DNA of 64,000 bases from JAVJSD01 sp040219575. Its GTDB lineage: Bacteria > Planctomycetota > Planctomycetia > Pirellulales > Pirellulaceae. Below are positions 29,162 to 37,952 of this stretch, piece by piece. The notes under the pieces are model-generated. The model made no database searches and was not told the origin of the DNA. It saw only the letters and a program-made list of their open reading frames with translations. The stretch lies in contig JAVJSD010000058.1 of assembly GCA_040219575.1 (NCBI GenBank), positions 12,421 through 76,420 of the forward strand, given 5' to 3'. Position 1 is the stretch's first letter. Each line of letters begins with the position of its first letter. A program made the position numbers and the translations under genes.

Positions 29162-30304
29162 ATGCCGGATAAACTGCCGTTGGATGCGATCATCCGCCAG
29201 ACGAACGTTGATCCGCGACCGTACCAGACGCGGATCATCGAAAAGACGCTAGACATGTTCCTCGGTCAGTACCGAAACGGTGCTGGGGAAATCGAACGTG
29301 CCGCTCGCTCCGTCATGATCGAGTCGCCCACAGGTTCGGGCAAGTCAGTCATGGGCCTCCTCGTCGCCAAGGCCATGCAGACCTGGACCGGAGCAAAAAT
29401 CGGTTGGGTTGCCATGCGGCGGAATCTGCTGCATCAGGTCCACGCCGAGAACAGTCGCCACGGAATCAACGCCGATCTTCGAACAATCAGCATGTTCGAG
29501 AAGAACCCGCCCAGCGACATCGACCTGCTGATCGTGGACGAAAGTCATCACGACGGGGCGTCCTCGATGACGCACCTTCACAACGTCATCCAGCCGAAGT
29601 GGATTCTGGGGCTGACGGCGACTCCGTTCCGCACCGATTCCGTCAGGCTGTGCTTCGAAAAGGTGGTCAAGGATGCTGGAATCCACCAGCTAATCCAGGA
29701 CGGCTACCTGTCCGAATTCAACCACTACACCGTTCCGAAGTGGGACGTAGGGCAACTGGCGGACCACTACTGTGCCGAGCCGGCCAGGTGGGGCAAGTCA
29801 ATCTTCTTCTTCCACATGACCGCTGAATGCTTCGCCCTGCAAAACTTACTCAAGAGTCGAGGCATTGCCAGCCATGTCGTGACTGGCAGCAGTGACCGTG
29901 ATCGGCAACTCGCCGCGTTCCGCGGTGGTCAGGTTCAGGTGCTCATCAACTGCATGGTGCTGACGGAGGGCTTCGACGATCCGTCGCTGCAAACCGTCTG
30001 GGTACGGCCGTCGGCAAAGGGGCCGACGATCCAGATGGCCGGTCGGGCACTCCGCCAATGCGAAGATATTCCGGCGAAGCAGATCGTCCAGTGCAGGCAG
30101 ACGCCGCACCCATTTCCCAAGACGGCCATGTGTCGGCAGCAGTATCTGTGGCAGTCGGGCGAGTGGCGGTCGCTGAAGGTCAACCCCAAGCTCAATCTGT
30201 GCAACGGGAACGTCCGCCGGGCAATCGCACGTACGCAAGTAGTCCTGCCGAAGTACCTCAATCGCGATACCAGAAGAAGGCTGCGACCGACGAACCGGGG
30301 CTGA
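29162..30304 (+). CDS. SF2 DEAD/DEAH-type helicase
   Basis: 380 residues from ATG 29162. Motif I SPTGSGKS, motif II DESH, motif III LTATPFRTD, motif V LTEGFDDPSL and motif VI QMAGRALRQ are all present, so it should be an active ATP-dependent translocase of the RecG/RadD-like SF2 type. A Cys/His-containing tail (CRQTPHPFPKTAMCRQQYLW) could bind zinc. It precedes the seven-gene operon by 157 bp and has higher GC, so it may be a separate unit. Confidence 0.88.
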   Translation: MPDKLPLDAIIRQTNVDPRPYQTRIIEKTLDMFLGQYRNGAGEIERAARSVMIESPTGSGKSVMGLLVAKAMQTWTGAKIGWVAMRRNLLHQVHAENSRHGINADLRTISMFEKNPPSDIDLLIVDESHHDGASSMTHLHNVIQPKWILGLTATPFRTDSVRLCFEKVVKDAGIHQLIQDGYLSEFNHYTVPKWDVGQLADHYCAEPARWGKSIFFFHMTAECFALQNLLKSRGIASHVVTGSSDRDRQLAAFRGGQVQVLINCMVLTEGFDDPSLQTVWVRPSAKGPTIQMAGRALRQCEDIPAKQIVQCRQTPHPFPKTAMCRQQYLWQSGEWRSLKVNPKLNLCNGNVRRAIARTQVVLPKYLNRDTRRRLRPTNRG

Positions 30305-30461
30305 AGTGGCTTTTCGTTGTAACTGGTCCAAAAGTCGAGACTCAGGACGGTTCGATCTGTGCGCGCAACCGTGGCACAATGACCACAATCGCCTCCACCT
30401 CCGATGGCCAGACCTGCCGCGTTTTCACAGCAGCGTTGACTGGCCGGCTAAAAGGACGACA

Positions 30462-32000
30462 ATGTACAATGCGTCAAGTCAACTTCAATGTGCGCAGAAG
30501 TGGGAGATGGAGCAACAAGTGGCAGACCGTAGAGAGTCACAAGATCTCGTTGATGCGATTACACAAGTCGCGAGGGAGCATCCTCGGACGCCAGCGGTGA
30601 TTCAGGACAGCAATACTCTCACGTACGCGGAATTGGCTGAGCATGCATTGATGATCGCTGGGGCAATTAGTGTCGGATCGGCGAAGCCCTGTCCACGAAT
30701 CTTATTGGCATTGAGTGCATCGCCGTTGGCGTACGCGGCCATGACTGGAACGCTGCTCGCGGGTGGGACATTCTGTCCCGTCGATCTGGATGGACCGAAG
30801 GCTCGCAACGAAGCGATCTGCCGTCTGTTTGCTCCGGACGTCGTCTTGTATGACGGTGAGATCCCAGAATTTGCTGACCTCGCTCCGGTCAGCATGAGAA
30901 TGCTCGATGTTTCAGCTGTAGACGACTGCAGCCCCGGCACGCCGTCCAGTGACCGGAGCGAGGTCGCATATGTTGTCTTCACATCGGGCACCACCGGAGA
31001 ACCGAAGGGGGTGAAGATCGGCCGGCGTGAGTTTTCATATTTCCTTCATGTCGCTCAGACGTATTTCAACGTGGGAATTGGTGAGCGATTTGCCCAGTGG
31101 TCGCCTCTGAGCCATGACCTCGGCGTCATGGATGTGTTTATGGCGCTGTGTCATGGCGGAGCGCTCGTGCCGCTAACCAGGGCAGACAGAATGCGCCCCG
31201 CGTTGGCGATACAGCGACATCGAATCGCGATCTGGCAGTCGGTGCCTTCTGCTCGCGATTTGATGAAACGGGCAGGCCATCTGACAGCAGAGTATTTGAG
31301 ATCATTACGGCTCATGAGTTTTTGCGGCGCACCCTTGCGGCCTCATGAACTCAAGTCTTTATTTGCCGCATGCCCTGACTTGCAAGTGTTCAACACATAT
31401 GGAGCTACTGAGACGACTGGATTCAACACACTGAACGACCTCACCAAAGCGAACTACGACTCGGTATGTCATGGCACCGATGTATCGATTGGTGACGACG
31501 TCCCCGGGTGGACCCTGCTGCTGCGCGGAGGAGAATCTGAAGATGAGGGCGAGATCGTACTGGCCGGTGATTACCTGAGCCTTGGCTATTGGCTGGACGA
31601 AGACAAGACACGGACCGCTTTTCGGCAAATCACGACAGCATCTGGGACGCAACGGTGTTATTTCACGGGCGACCTAGGACTCCGCCGAGGTGGACGCGTG
31701 TTTTGTGTTGGCCGGAAAGACAACCAGGTCAAGATCTGTGGCGAGCGCATCGAATTGGAAGAAGTTGACAGCGCGTTGAGACAGTTAGGATTCGACAATG
31801 CCTGCACAGTTTACCACGACGGCGAATTGTATGCGTTTGTAGAAACGACCGCCAGCGTCGAACAGGAACGAATTCGCGACTTATTACATCAGCACCTTTC
31901 GTTTCACGCGATTCCAAAGTCGATTCGTGCGACACCGGTTCTGCCCCGAAACCCAAACGGCAAGCTGGATCGTGAAGCATTGCGTCGGGAGATTGCGTAA
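30462..32000 (+). CDS. Adenylate-forming enzyme (NRPS A-domain-like, free-standing)
   Basis: 512 residues from ATG 30462, which has AAGGA five bases upstream; the frame opens at 30306 but that part is not family-like. Core motifs: A3 TSGTTGEPKGVKIG (about 174), A5 NTYGATETT, A7 YFTGDLGLRRGG, A8 GRKDNQVKICGERIELEEVD, A10 NPNGKLDREAL with catalytic Lys501. It should activate a carboxylic or amino acid as the AMP ester and load it on the carrier protein encoded next, with which it shares a TAATG junction. First gene of a seven-gene coupled operon of lower GC than the chromosome. Substrate not predictable here. Confidence 0.93.
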   Translation: MYNASSQLQCAQKWEMEQQVADRRESQDLVDAITQVAREHPRTPAVIQDSNTLTYAELAEHALMIAGAISVGSAKPCPRILLALSASPLAYAAMTGTLLAGGTFCPVDLDGPKARNEAICRLFAPDVVLYDGEIPEFADLAPVSMRMLDVSAVDDCSPGTPSSDRSEVAYVVFTSGTTGEPKGVKIGRREFSYFLHVAQTYFNVGIGERFAQWSPLSHDLGVMDVFMALCHGGALVPLTRADRMRPALAIQRHRIAIWQSVPSARDLMKRAGHLTAEYLRSLRLMSFCGAPLRPHELKSLFAACPDLQVFNTYGATETTGFNTLNDLTKANYDSVCHGTDVSIGDDVPGWTLLLRGGESEDEGEIVLAGDYLSLGYWLDEDKTRTAFRQITTASGTQRCYFTGDLGLRRGGRVFCVGRKDNQVKICGERIELEEVDSALRQLGFDNACTVYHDGELYAFVETTASVEQERIRDLLHQHLSFHAIPKSIRATPVLPRNPNGKLDREALRREIA

Positions 32001-32260
32001 TGAGCAGCGGTGATGGTAAGATCGATCCGTATGAAATCGTTGCTAACGCTATCGGTTGCCAGCGGGTGTTGCTTACACCTGCGTCCGCCATGAAGCGGAC
32101 GCATGGATGGGACAGTCTCGCACATGTCAGCGTTGTAAGCGCGTTGGAAACCGCGTACGGAATCTCGATTTCCAACGATGAGATGATGGAGTTGACTTCG
32201 ATGGGGTTCATTCTCGAATTCCATCAACGACAGACAGGGGTCAACGCACATGGCGAGTGA
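32000..32260 (+). CDS. Acyl/peptidyl carrier protein
   Basis: 86 residues. The carrier signature GWDSLAHVSVVSALE places the phosphopantetheine serine at Ser39. Four-helix carrier length is normal. The start overlaps the preceding stop (TAATG), so the A-domain enzyme and its carrier are made together. It overlaps the next gene by 11 bp. A 4'-phosphopantetheinyl transferase must come from elsewhere; none is in the window. Confidence 0.92.
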   Translation: MSSGDGKIDPYEIVANAIGCQRVLLTPASAMKRTHGWDSLAHVSVVSALETAYGISISNDEMMELTSMGFILEFHQRQTGVNAHGE

Positions 32261-33422
32261 CAGCAGTGAGTGTGTATTCCGAATTCATGCGATCATTCTC
32301 ACTAAGGATCGCCCTAGCACGCTCGCTCGGTGTGTTAATGACGCGATCCGGTGGGTTTCTGCAGAGGATTGGATCACGATACTCGACGATTCGGGTGATG
32401 AAGCGGCGAAGAAAGTCGGCAGCTCAGCGGCCACCGCGGCATCGGACCGCCTAGCCAACGTGTCTTACGTGAGAGCATCCTGTCTCCACGAATTGTTGGC
32501 GCACGCGAACAACGAGTCGCCTCTGTGCTGGCAATTGAAGACTGCTCCAAGGGACATTGCGCCGCTGAGGAATCTCGAACTCTTACTGTCCATCGCATTG
32601 CCCGCGCAGACCACGATTCTGATTGACGATGATATTCATTCGTTCGACCTCCAGAGCAGTTACGATTGCATGGAGCACTATGCGAGAGCGACTTCAGGGA
32701 CAATCCTTGGGGCAGGAATTGGCGGGATCACTGAACTCGATACGTTAACACGGCTATCTGATGCGATGAGCGAGCTGGAGGACACGTCGGGCTTGTGTGT
32801 GGAATCGTTGTTTCGCGCACGCCCTCGGATTGAGCTAAAGTCGAATCAAGTGGCCAGTGCCGGATATCTGGCGTTTCGATTGCCGCACGAAAATCTGTTT
32901 GCGTTTCCACCGGGATACAACGAAGACTGGCTGTGGTGCCTGCTGCATGGCGAGGCCGGCACGGCGAAGATCGAGCATGCTCATCAGACAGTCATTCATC
33001 GGCCGCCGGAAATACGTCGATCGACCAGCGACGATATTCAGTTTGAACTGTACGGTGACCTCGTGCTGGACTGTATGAGCCGTATGCCAGGATCGAGCCC
33101 GATGGAGATTCTCAGATCGCTGCGCGATGTTGAAATTGAGGAGTCACTGCTGCCTCGGGCACGTGTCGAGGCACTCATGCTGCAACAGCAACGGCTTGAG
33201 TCTTTGCGGCCCAACCCCGGCATGCTTGAGCTGCTGGAACAGCACGGATTGAGCATTCTCCGCGATCTGCTACGCTCAGGTGAGCTTGATGCTGACGGGC
33301 ACGGATTGCTGAGGAGATGGTGCGGCGACGCCATCAGAAAGCATGAGTCCTTTGCGGAAACGATGCAGGATCCTGCAACCAATGCACTAATGAAGCAGGC
33401 GGTCGAGGAGGGAAAGCTATAA
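32250..33422 (+). CDS. GT-A-fold glycosyltransferase-like protein
   Basis: 390 residues. The N-terminus matches family-2 transferases (RIHAIILTKDRPSTLARCVN), with ITILDDSGD and a DxD-type metal site LIDDDIHSF (Asp126-128), then a GYNEDWLWCLL element where such enzymes carry the catalytic acidic residue. The last 130 residues are helical and unassigned. The acceptor could be the carrier-bound product, but nothing proves this. A TAATG junction couples it to the hydrolase gene. Confidence 0.68.
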   Translation: MASDSSECVFRIHAIILTKDRPSTLARCVNDAIRWVSAEDWITILDDSGDEAAKKVGSSAATAASDRLANVSYVRASCLHELLAHANNESPLCWQLKTAPRDIAPLRNLELLLSIALPAQTTILIDDDIHSFDLQSSYDCMEHYARATSGTILGAGIGGITELDTLTRLSDAMSELEDTSGLCVESLFRARPRIELKSNQVASAGYLAFRLPHENLFAFPPGYNEDWLWCLLHGEAGTAKIEHAHQTVIHRPPEIRRSTSDDIQFELYGDLVLDCMSRMPGSSPMEILRSLRDVEIEESLLPRARVEALMLQQQRLESLRPNPGMLELLEQHGLSILRDLLRSGELDADGHGLLRRWCGDAIRKHESFAETMQDPATNALMKQAVEEGKL

Positions 33423-34234
33423 TGGAAACAACAATCGCATTTCGCAGTTTCGACGGCACACCGCTGGAGGGCACGTACTGTAACGCTGACGAGGCAGGCG
33501 ATTTCGTCGCAGTGCTCGTTCATGGCATTACGTCATCGCGGGATGAACTTGGCCTGTATTCGGGCCTCGCTAGGCATCTGGCTGACGCCAAGATTCCTTC
33601 ATTCCGATTCGACTACCGGTGTCACGGTGTCAGCAGTGCGCCAGTCGAAGGGCTGACGCTCGCTGGTATCGTGAATGACATTGAAGCCGCAGCCGCAGCC
33701 GCTTTGTACAAATCCGGCGCTGGGCGTGTTCACGTCGTGGGGATGAGCTTTGGAGGAGGACTCTCGGCGTTCTGGGCGTCAAACACCACCTTGACCGTTT
33801 CCTCGGTTGTGATGCTGGCGCCGGTGATTGATTACGTCGAGGACGTACTGGGGCAGCATGGTGCAATCGCCGGAGGGCGAATTGTCGATGACCAAGCGGA
33901 GCAGCTCTTGCGTCCCGGTTTCGTGGAGATGGACGAGATTCGGTACGGCCCGGCTTTAATCAATGAACTGCCGTTGATTTCCGGTGTGGTGGGATTACCA
34001 CGACTGAAGTGCGAGTCACTGATCATCCACGGTGACGCTGATTCGATAGTGCCGTACTCGTCGTCGGAGAAATTCGTGAAACTGAACACCGCGTGCCGAC
34101 TCGTGAACATTCCCGGCACGGATCACGGCTTCGGAGTAGAAGATGACGACGACCTGACATCCCGCGAGACGAAGGAGAAGCACAGGGAGGTTTATAGAAT
34201 CATCACGGAGTTTTATCAGAAGATAGGGACATGA
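33422..34234 (+). CDS. Alpha/beta hydrolase (esterase/thioesterase-like)
   Basis: 270 residues. Oxyanion region VLVHGITSSR, nucleophile elbow GMSFGG (Ser109), acid HGDADSIVP (Asp207) and His235 (GTDHGF) complete the triad. Next to a carrier protein it could be a type II thioesterase or release enzyme; a general esterase is the alternative. Its stop overlaps the next start by 4 bp (ATGA). Confidence 0.88.
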   Translation: METTIAFRSFDGTPLEGTYCNADEAGDFVAVLVHGITSSRDELGLYSGLARHLADAKIPSFRFDYRCHGVSSAPVEGLTLAGIVNDIEAAAAAALYKSGAGRVHVVGMSFGGGLSAFWASNTTLTVSSVVMLAPVIDYVEDVLGQHGAIAGGRIVDDQAEQLLRPGFVEMDEIRYGPALINELPLISGVVGLPRLKCESLIIHGDADSIVPYSSSEKFVKLNTACRLVNIPGTDHGFGVEDDDDLTSRETKEKHREVYRIITEFYQKIGT

Positions 34235-34842
34235 CCCGCATTGATCGCCACGACACAGCATGGATCCACGAGAGCACCGTGTTTGCGGGCGAAGCGACCG
34301 TCGGGCACTGTTCGCGAGTCGGCCATGATGCAGACTCTGACGACCCGACTCGTCTCGGAAACCGCGTGCGCATTGGTGCGTTTTGTCTGGTCTATGGCGG
34401 AGCAAAACTCGGCGATGATGTCGAGGTCGACAATTATTGCCTGATCGGATCAGGGGCGAAGATCGCATGCAATACGCGGATTCTTTACAAGGCCCACGTT
34501 TACGATGACGTGACAATCGGACGAAATTGCATCATCGGCGGAGACCTCGTTGATCGCGCGGTTATTGGGGACAACGTGACTTTCCAGGGCCAGACTGCAC
34601 ACGCTCACCCTGACGCAACTGGTGACTGGGACGAAACCGAAGAGCCATCTCCCAGAATCCTCAGCGGCAGTGTTGTTGGTGTCGGTGCGATCATCGTTGG
34701 CGATATCACAATTGGCCCGCGCGCCTACGTGGCCGCCGGGGAGATCGTAAGGTGCAACGTTGGTCGCGAGATGATGCTGAAGGACGGCCAGCAGAACCCA
34801 CTGGCCGACTACCGCGGCATGTTCAAAGTGAGAGACGAGTGA
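34231..34842 (+). CDS. Left-handed beta-helix (hexapeptide) transferase
   Basis: 203 residues with repeated hexapeptide turns (VFAGEATVGHCSRVG, VRIGAFCLVYGGAKLGDDVE, VTIGRNCIIGGDLVDRAVIG, IIVGDITIGPRAYVAAG), the trimeric LbH fold. Usually an acyl- or nucleotidyl-related sugar transferase. It could transfer the acyl group from the carrier protein, or act on the GT product. Joined to the CHAT gene by a GTGA overlap. Confidence 0.88.
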   Translation: MTRIDRHDTAWIHESTVFAGEATVGHCSRVGHDADSDDPTRLGNRVRIGAFCLVYGGAKLGDDVEVDNYCLIGSGAKIACNTRILYKAHVYDDVTIGRNCIIGGDLVDRAVIGDNVTFQGQTAHAHPDATGDWDETEEPSPRILSGSVVGVGAIIVGDITIGPRAYVAAGEIVRCNVGREMMLKDGQQNPLADYRGMFKVRDE

Positions 34843-36740
34843 GTGAGCCCTCAACCACGCTAGATCTCACGGTCGTCGCAATTCACGGCGAATCGTTCGC
34901 ATACGGAGAAGCTCTGTCGGTTGCATTGGGCAAAGTCGTTGACCGAGTTGAAAAGAGGCTTCGACAGGACCTCCCGAGTGTCGCGCTAAGGCACCATGTT
35001 TTGTCCGCCGACCGGGCGATCGATGCCATTGACTCGACGTGGACGGTGATCATCGTTGAAGTTACACAGCTCGACGTCGGCCTGTCGTTTTTTCTCGGCC
35101 GCCTTCATGAGGCCGCAATTCCGTTTATCACGATGAGCGAAGGCGGCGGCGATCCACCATGGCCGCTGAGTGAAGACGGCATGCGGCACGTCAGCTACTC
35201 ATCAGCAGACGATGTTGGTGCAACCGTGTTGTCTCTGGAAAACGACTTTGCCTCGGCGATTCCGAAATCGCGGATACGTGAAGAGTTGATTTATCAATTC
35301 TGGTTTCCGCGCGGAACAGCGTCGATTCGGGTCGTCTGCCCCAAGATCCATGAAGCCGACGAATTGAAGTACGCCACTTTATCGAGCCCTGACTACACAT
35401 ATCTCGATAACCTTGGCGACACCGACGCATTACTCGAACTGACCCTATTCCTGTCACGGTGCTACCCAAAGTCCAACATCGATCTTTTCAGCTCCGACGA
35501 TCTGCCTGATGGGCATACCAGCGACAACCTAGTCGTCATCGGCGGACCTGGTTCGGCGGAAATTAGCAACGAAATCTGTCGGCAAATGATGTCGTTGGTG
35601 AATTCAAGTGTCGCCTATTCCGAGGACTGCGAGGCGATGAGGATCATCCTTCAAGACACAACGGTCGAAAGGCGGGCGCAATACCGGATGCGGAAATCTC
35701 CACGGGAAACACGCGTCAAGTCGACGCAAGAGAACGGGTTCTTTGGTCGCTTCAAACGCCTCCTGAAGAAGTCAGGCAAGACGGAACCAGAATCGGACGC
35801 CGATAGTGAACTCGAACGGGACTGGGGCTACTTTGCACGATTTCCGAACCCGCTCAACGACAGCGCGACAATTGTCCTCGTCAATGGGATACACACGAGG
35901 GGAGTTCTCGGAGCCGCACGCGCGTTTGGCGATCGGCGCGAATCACTGCCCAATTTTCAGGCCGTGTATCAAAGCGGCGTGGAGGTTCGTCGTTTCGAAT
36001 GTTTCTTTGAAGTGCCCGTTGTGAGTGGCGCATTTTGCGTTCCTAAGATCGATGCTGCGAATGTCTTGCCAGTAGGCACCAATTCCGCAGCTCAACAAAA
36101 ACTTCTGCCAAGGCCTCCGGGAGACCGCCGCGAAAGCGTCCGGGTGTTATTCATAGCCGGTGACCGCGGTGGATCTCAAATTCATCAGATCCAGATGCCC
36201 AACGAGTTCCATGCCATCCAGGAAGCACTGCGTTCCTCTAGGCATTGCGACGTCATTGGAATGACAAACCCAATACTTGGTGCGACACGAGAGCGTCTGG
36301 CGCGTGCTTATCTCGAACGAGGTACTATTCTGCATTTTTCCGGGCATGGTAATGATCGCTGTCTTGCAATCCTCAAGGACGAGCATTTGACTGCAAACGC
36401 AATACCACTGAGCATCGACCAAGTCTGCGAGATGATCAAAACGATGGAGCAACGCGTCAGGTTGTGTGTCCTGAATGCGTGCCTGTCGAAAGGGCTCGCG
36501 CAGCAGGTCGTTGATAACAACATCGTAGACTTCGCAATTGGGTGGTCGGGAAACGTCGATGACTCACCAGCCATCGCTTTTGCCTCTGCGCTGTACGGCG
36601 CAATTGGCGATGGCAGGACACTTGAAGACGCCTTTCTTGCAGGTAAGGTTGCGTGCGGTCTCACAGATCAACCTGAGTTGCTGACGTCATCCGGTCAATG
36701 CACCGACACTGTACTCGTCGATACCGGGGACACGACATGA
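34839..36740 (+). CDS. CHAT-domain (caspase-fold) protease with N-terminal Rossmann-like modules
   Basis: 633 residues from GTG 34839, which overlaps the previous stop. The C-terminal ~170 residues are a CHAT domain: catalytic His in LHFSGHGND (His503) and Cys548 in LCVLNACLS, plus the AFASALYGAIGDGRTLEDAF helix pair. Residues 1-135 alternate strand and helix with VIIVEVTQLDVGLSFFLGR and IPFITMS, reminiscent of TIR/nucleoside-deoxyribosyltransferase-like folds but with the key Glu missing. A middle part has NLVVIGGPGSAE and IVLVNGIHTRGVLGAARAF. CHAT proteins often act as effectors in bacterial conflict systems. No obvious substrate gene is named; the last gene of the operon is a candidate. 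Confidence 0.85.
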   Translation: MSEPSTTLDLTVVAIHGESFAYGEALSVALGKVVDRVEKRLRQDLPSVALRHHVLSADRAIDAIDSTWTVIIVEVTQLDVGLSFFLGRLHEAAIPFITMSEGGGDPPWPLSEDGMRHVSYSSADDVGATVLSLENDFASAIPKSRIREELIYQFWFPRGTASIRVVCPKIHEADELKYATLSSPDYTYLDNLGDTDALLELTLFLSRCYPKSNIDLFSSDDLPDGHTSDNLVVIGGPGSAEISNEICRQMMSLVNSSVAYSEDCEAMRIILQDTTVERRAQYRMRKSPRETRVKSTQENGFFGRFKRLLKKSGKTEPESDADSELERDWGYFARFPNPLNDSATIVLVNGIHTRGVLGAARAFGDRRESLPNFQAVYQSGVEVRRFECFFEVPVVSGAFCVPKIDAANVLPVGTNSAAQQKLLPRPPGDRRESVRVLFIAGDRGGSQIHQIQMPNEFHAIQEALRSSRHCDVIGMTNPILGATRERLARAYLERGTILHFSGHGNDRCLAILKDEHLTANAIPLSIDQVCEMIKTMEQRVRLCVLNACLSKGLAQQVVDNNIVDFAIGWSGNVDDSPAIAFASALYGAIGDGRTLEDAFLAGKVACGLTDQPELLTSSGQCTDTVLVDTGDTT

Positions 36741-37936
36741 CGACGACAAACGAACTCTTCGAGCGACTTTCCGGCGATGCATGGCGAATATCGCATCCGT
36801 TCAGTGACGACATTCTTCAGGCGAATGCGCTGCTTCACAACACCGCTGCCACCGAACAAGAAATGACGGAATGTGTGCAACTCTGGTGTGCGAATCGTCA
36901 GCCATGTCAGTTCGGCAGGGTCGCGGCTACCGAAGGACGGATTCACTTCTGCTTTCTGACGGAGGAAGCGGTTTCTCGTTGGACGGACGACGAAATCGCC
37001 GAAAATGTCGCCGAAGAAAAGCGGCTTTGGAAACAACGGGCGGCGTTTGACCCAAAACGAGTTGCCCACAGCCTAATTCTCATCGTAGCGTCGTCACGAG
37101 TCGCTCTGGCTACACCGGATCAGCATTTAAGAGCGTTCAGCGATCGAATTCTGGAACTCGCGGGGTGGGAACCGGATCGGCGCGGAGTGCGTCGCCGCAA
37201 TACGGTTACAAGTGACTTCCTCTATCTTCGGAACCCAGCAGACGGTGGTTTCTACGGCTTTCAGTTCAATGCCGATTTCTTCGCCTGCGCTGGCGACGGG
37301 CGATGGTGGCATGACCATCGCTTTCCCGGCGGCATCGCATTCACTGCAAACAGCACGGGGCACATGATTGCGTTTCGCGAATGGTATCAGGGCAAAGGCG
37401 ACTCGCATGAATGGGCACTTAAGCAGGCGATGGTGACGGTGAACAACGCTCAAGCTGTTGGCGGAGATAGCGACTCCGCCGACCCGGCGCGTCGAGGGAA
37501 AGCAACGTGGTTGCGCTACTTGGATGAAAGCGGCCAGCCGCTTGTCAGTGATGTGGACTGCCCACTTACCACACTACCGACGTCACTGCAAGGGAAGGAC
37601 TGGACACGGTACGAAGGTGTGCTTCACACCGACCACGCAGTCCGCGACGAGTTCTTTCGCGATCGCGAAACACCGCCGCTGACGTCGAAGCCGTATTTAA
37701 TGGACTTTACATACCTTTTTGATACGAACCAACCGGATTTTGTCCAATTCACTGGGGGGAAGCCCTTCACTACCGATGACATTTTCGCTGAGATTGGACG
37801 CCCTGAAGGCTGGGAGCATCGCGAAGCGGAGATTGCAGCATCGCGATCTGAATCCGAATCACGGGTTGTCGCAGAGCAACTTCAAGCCTGTCGCGGATGG
37901 GAGGCCCTATATTCCGCGAGCGATAGCGGATACTGA
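36737..37936 (+). CDS. Protein of unknown function, last gene of the CHAT operon
   Basis: 399 residues, ATGA overlap with the CHAT gene. Rich in Trp and aromatic residues with many acidic positions; regions such as LYLRNPADGGFYGFQFNADF, WWHDHRFPGGIAF and YLMDFTYLFDTNQPDFVQF look like beta-structure of a soluble domain. No signal peptide, membrane helix or catalytic motif is recognised. Coupling to the CHAT gene suggests a partner, substrate or regulator. It ends 16 bp from a convergent gene. Confidence 0.8.
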   Translation: MTTTNELFERLSGDAWRISHPFSDDILQANALLHNTAATEQEMTECVQLWCANRQPCQFGRVAATEGRIHFCFLTEEAVSRWTDDEIAENVAEEKRLWKQRAAFDPKRVAHSLILIVASSRVALATPDQHLRAFSDRILELAGWEPDRRGVRRRNTVTSDFLYLRNPADGGFYGFQFNADFFACAGDGRWWHDHRFPGGIAFTANSTGHMIAFREWYQGKGDSHEWALKQAMVTVNNAQAVGGDSDSADPARRGKATWLRYLDESGQPLVSDVDCPLTTLPTSLQGKDWTRYEGVLHTDHAVRDEFFRDRETPPLTSKPYLMDFTYLFDTNQPDFVQFTGGKPFTTDDIFAEIGRPEGWEHREAEIAASRSESESRVVAEQLQACRGWEALYSASDSGY

Positions 37937-37952
37937 TCGGGAGTATGCACAT

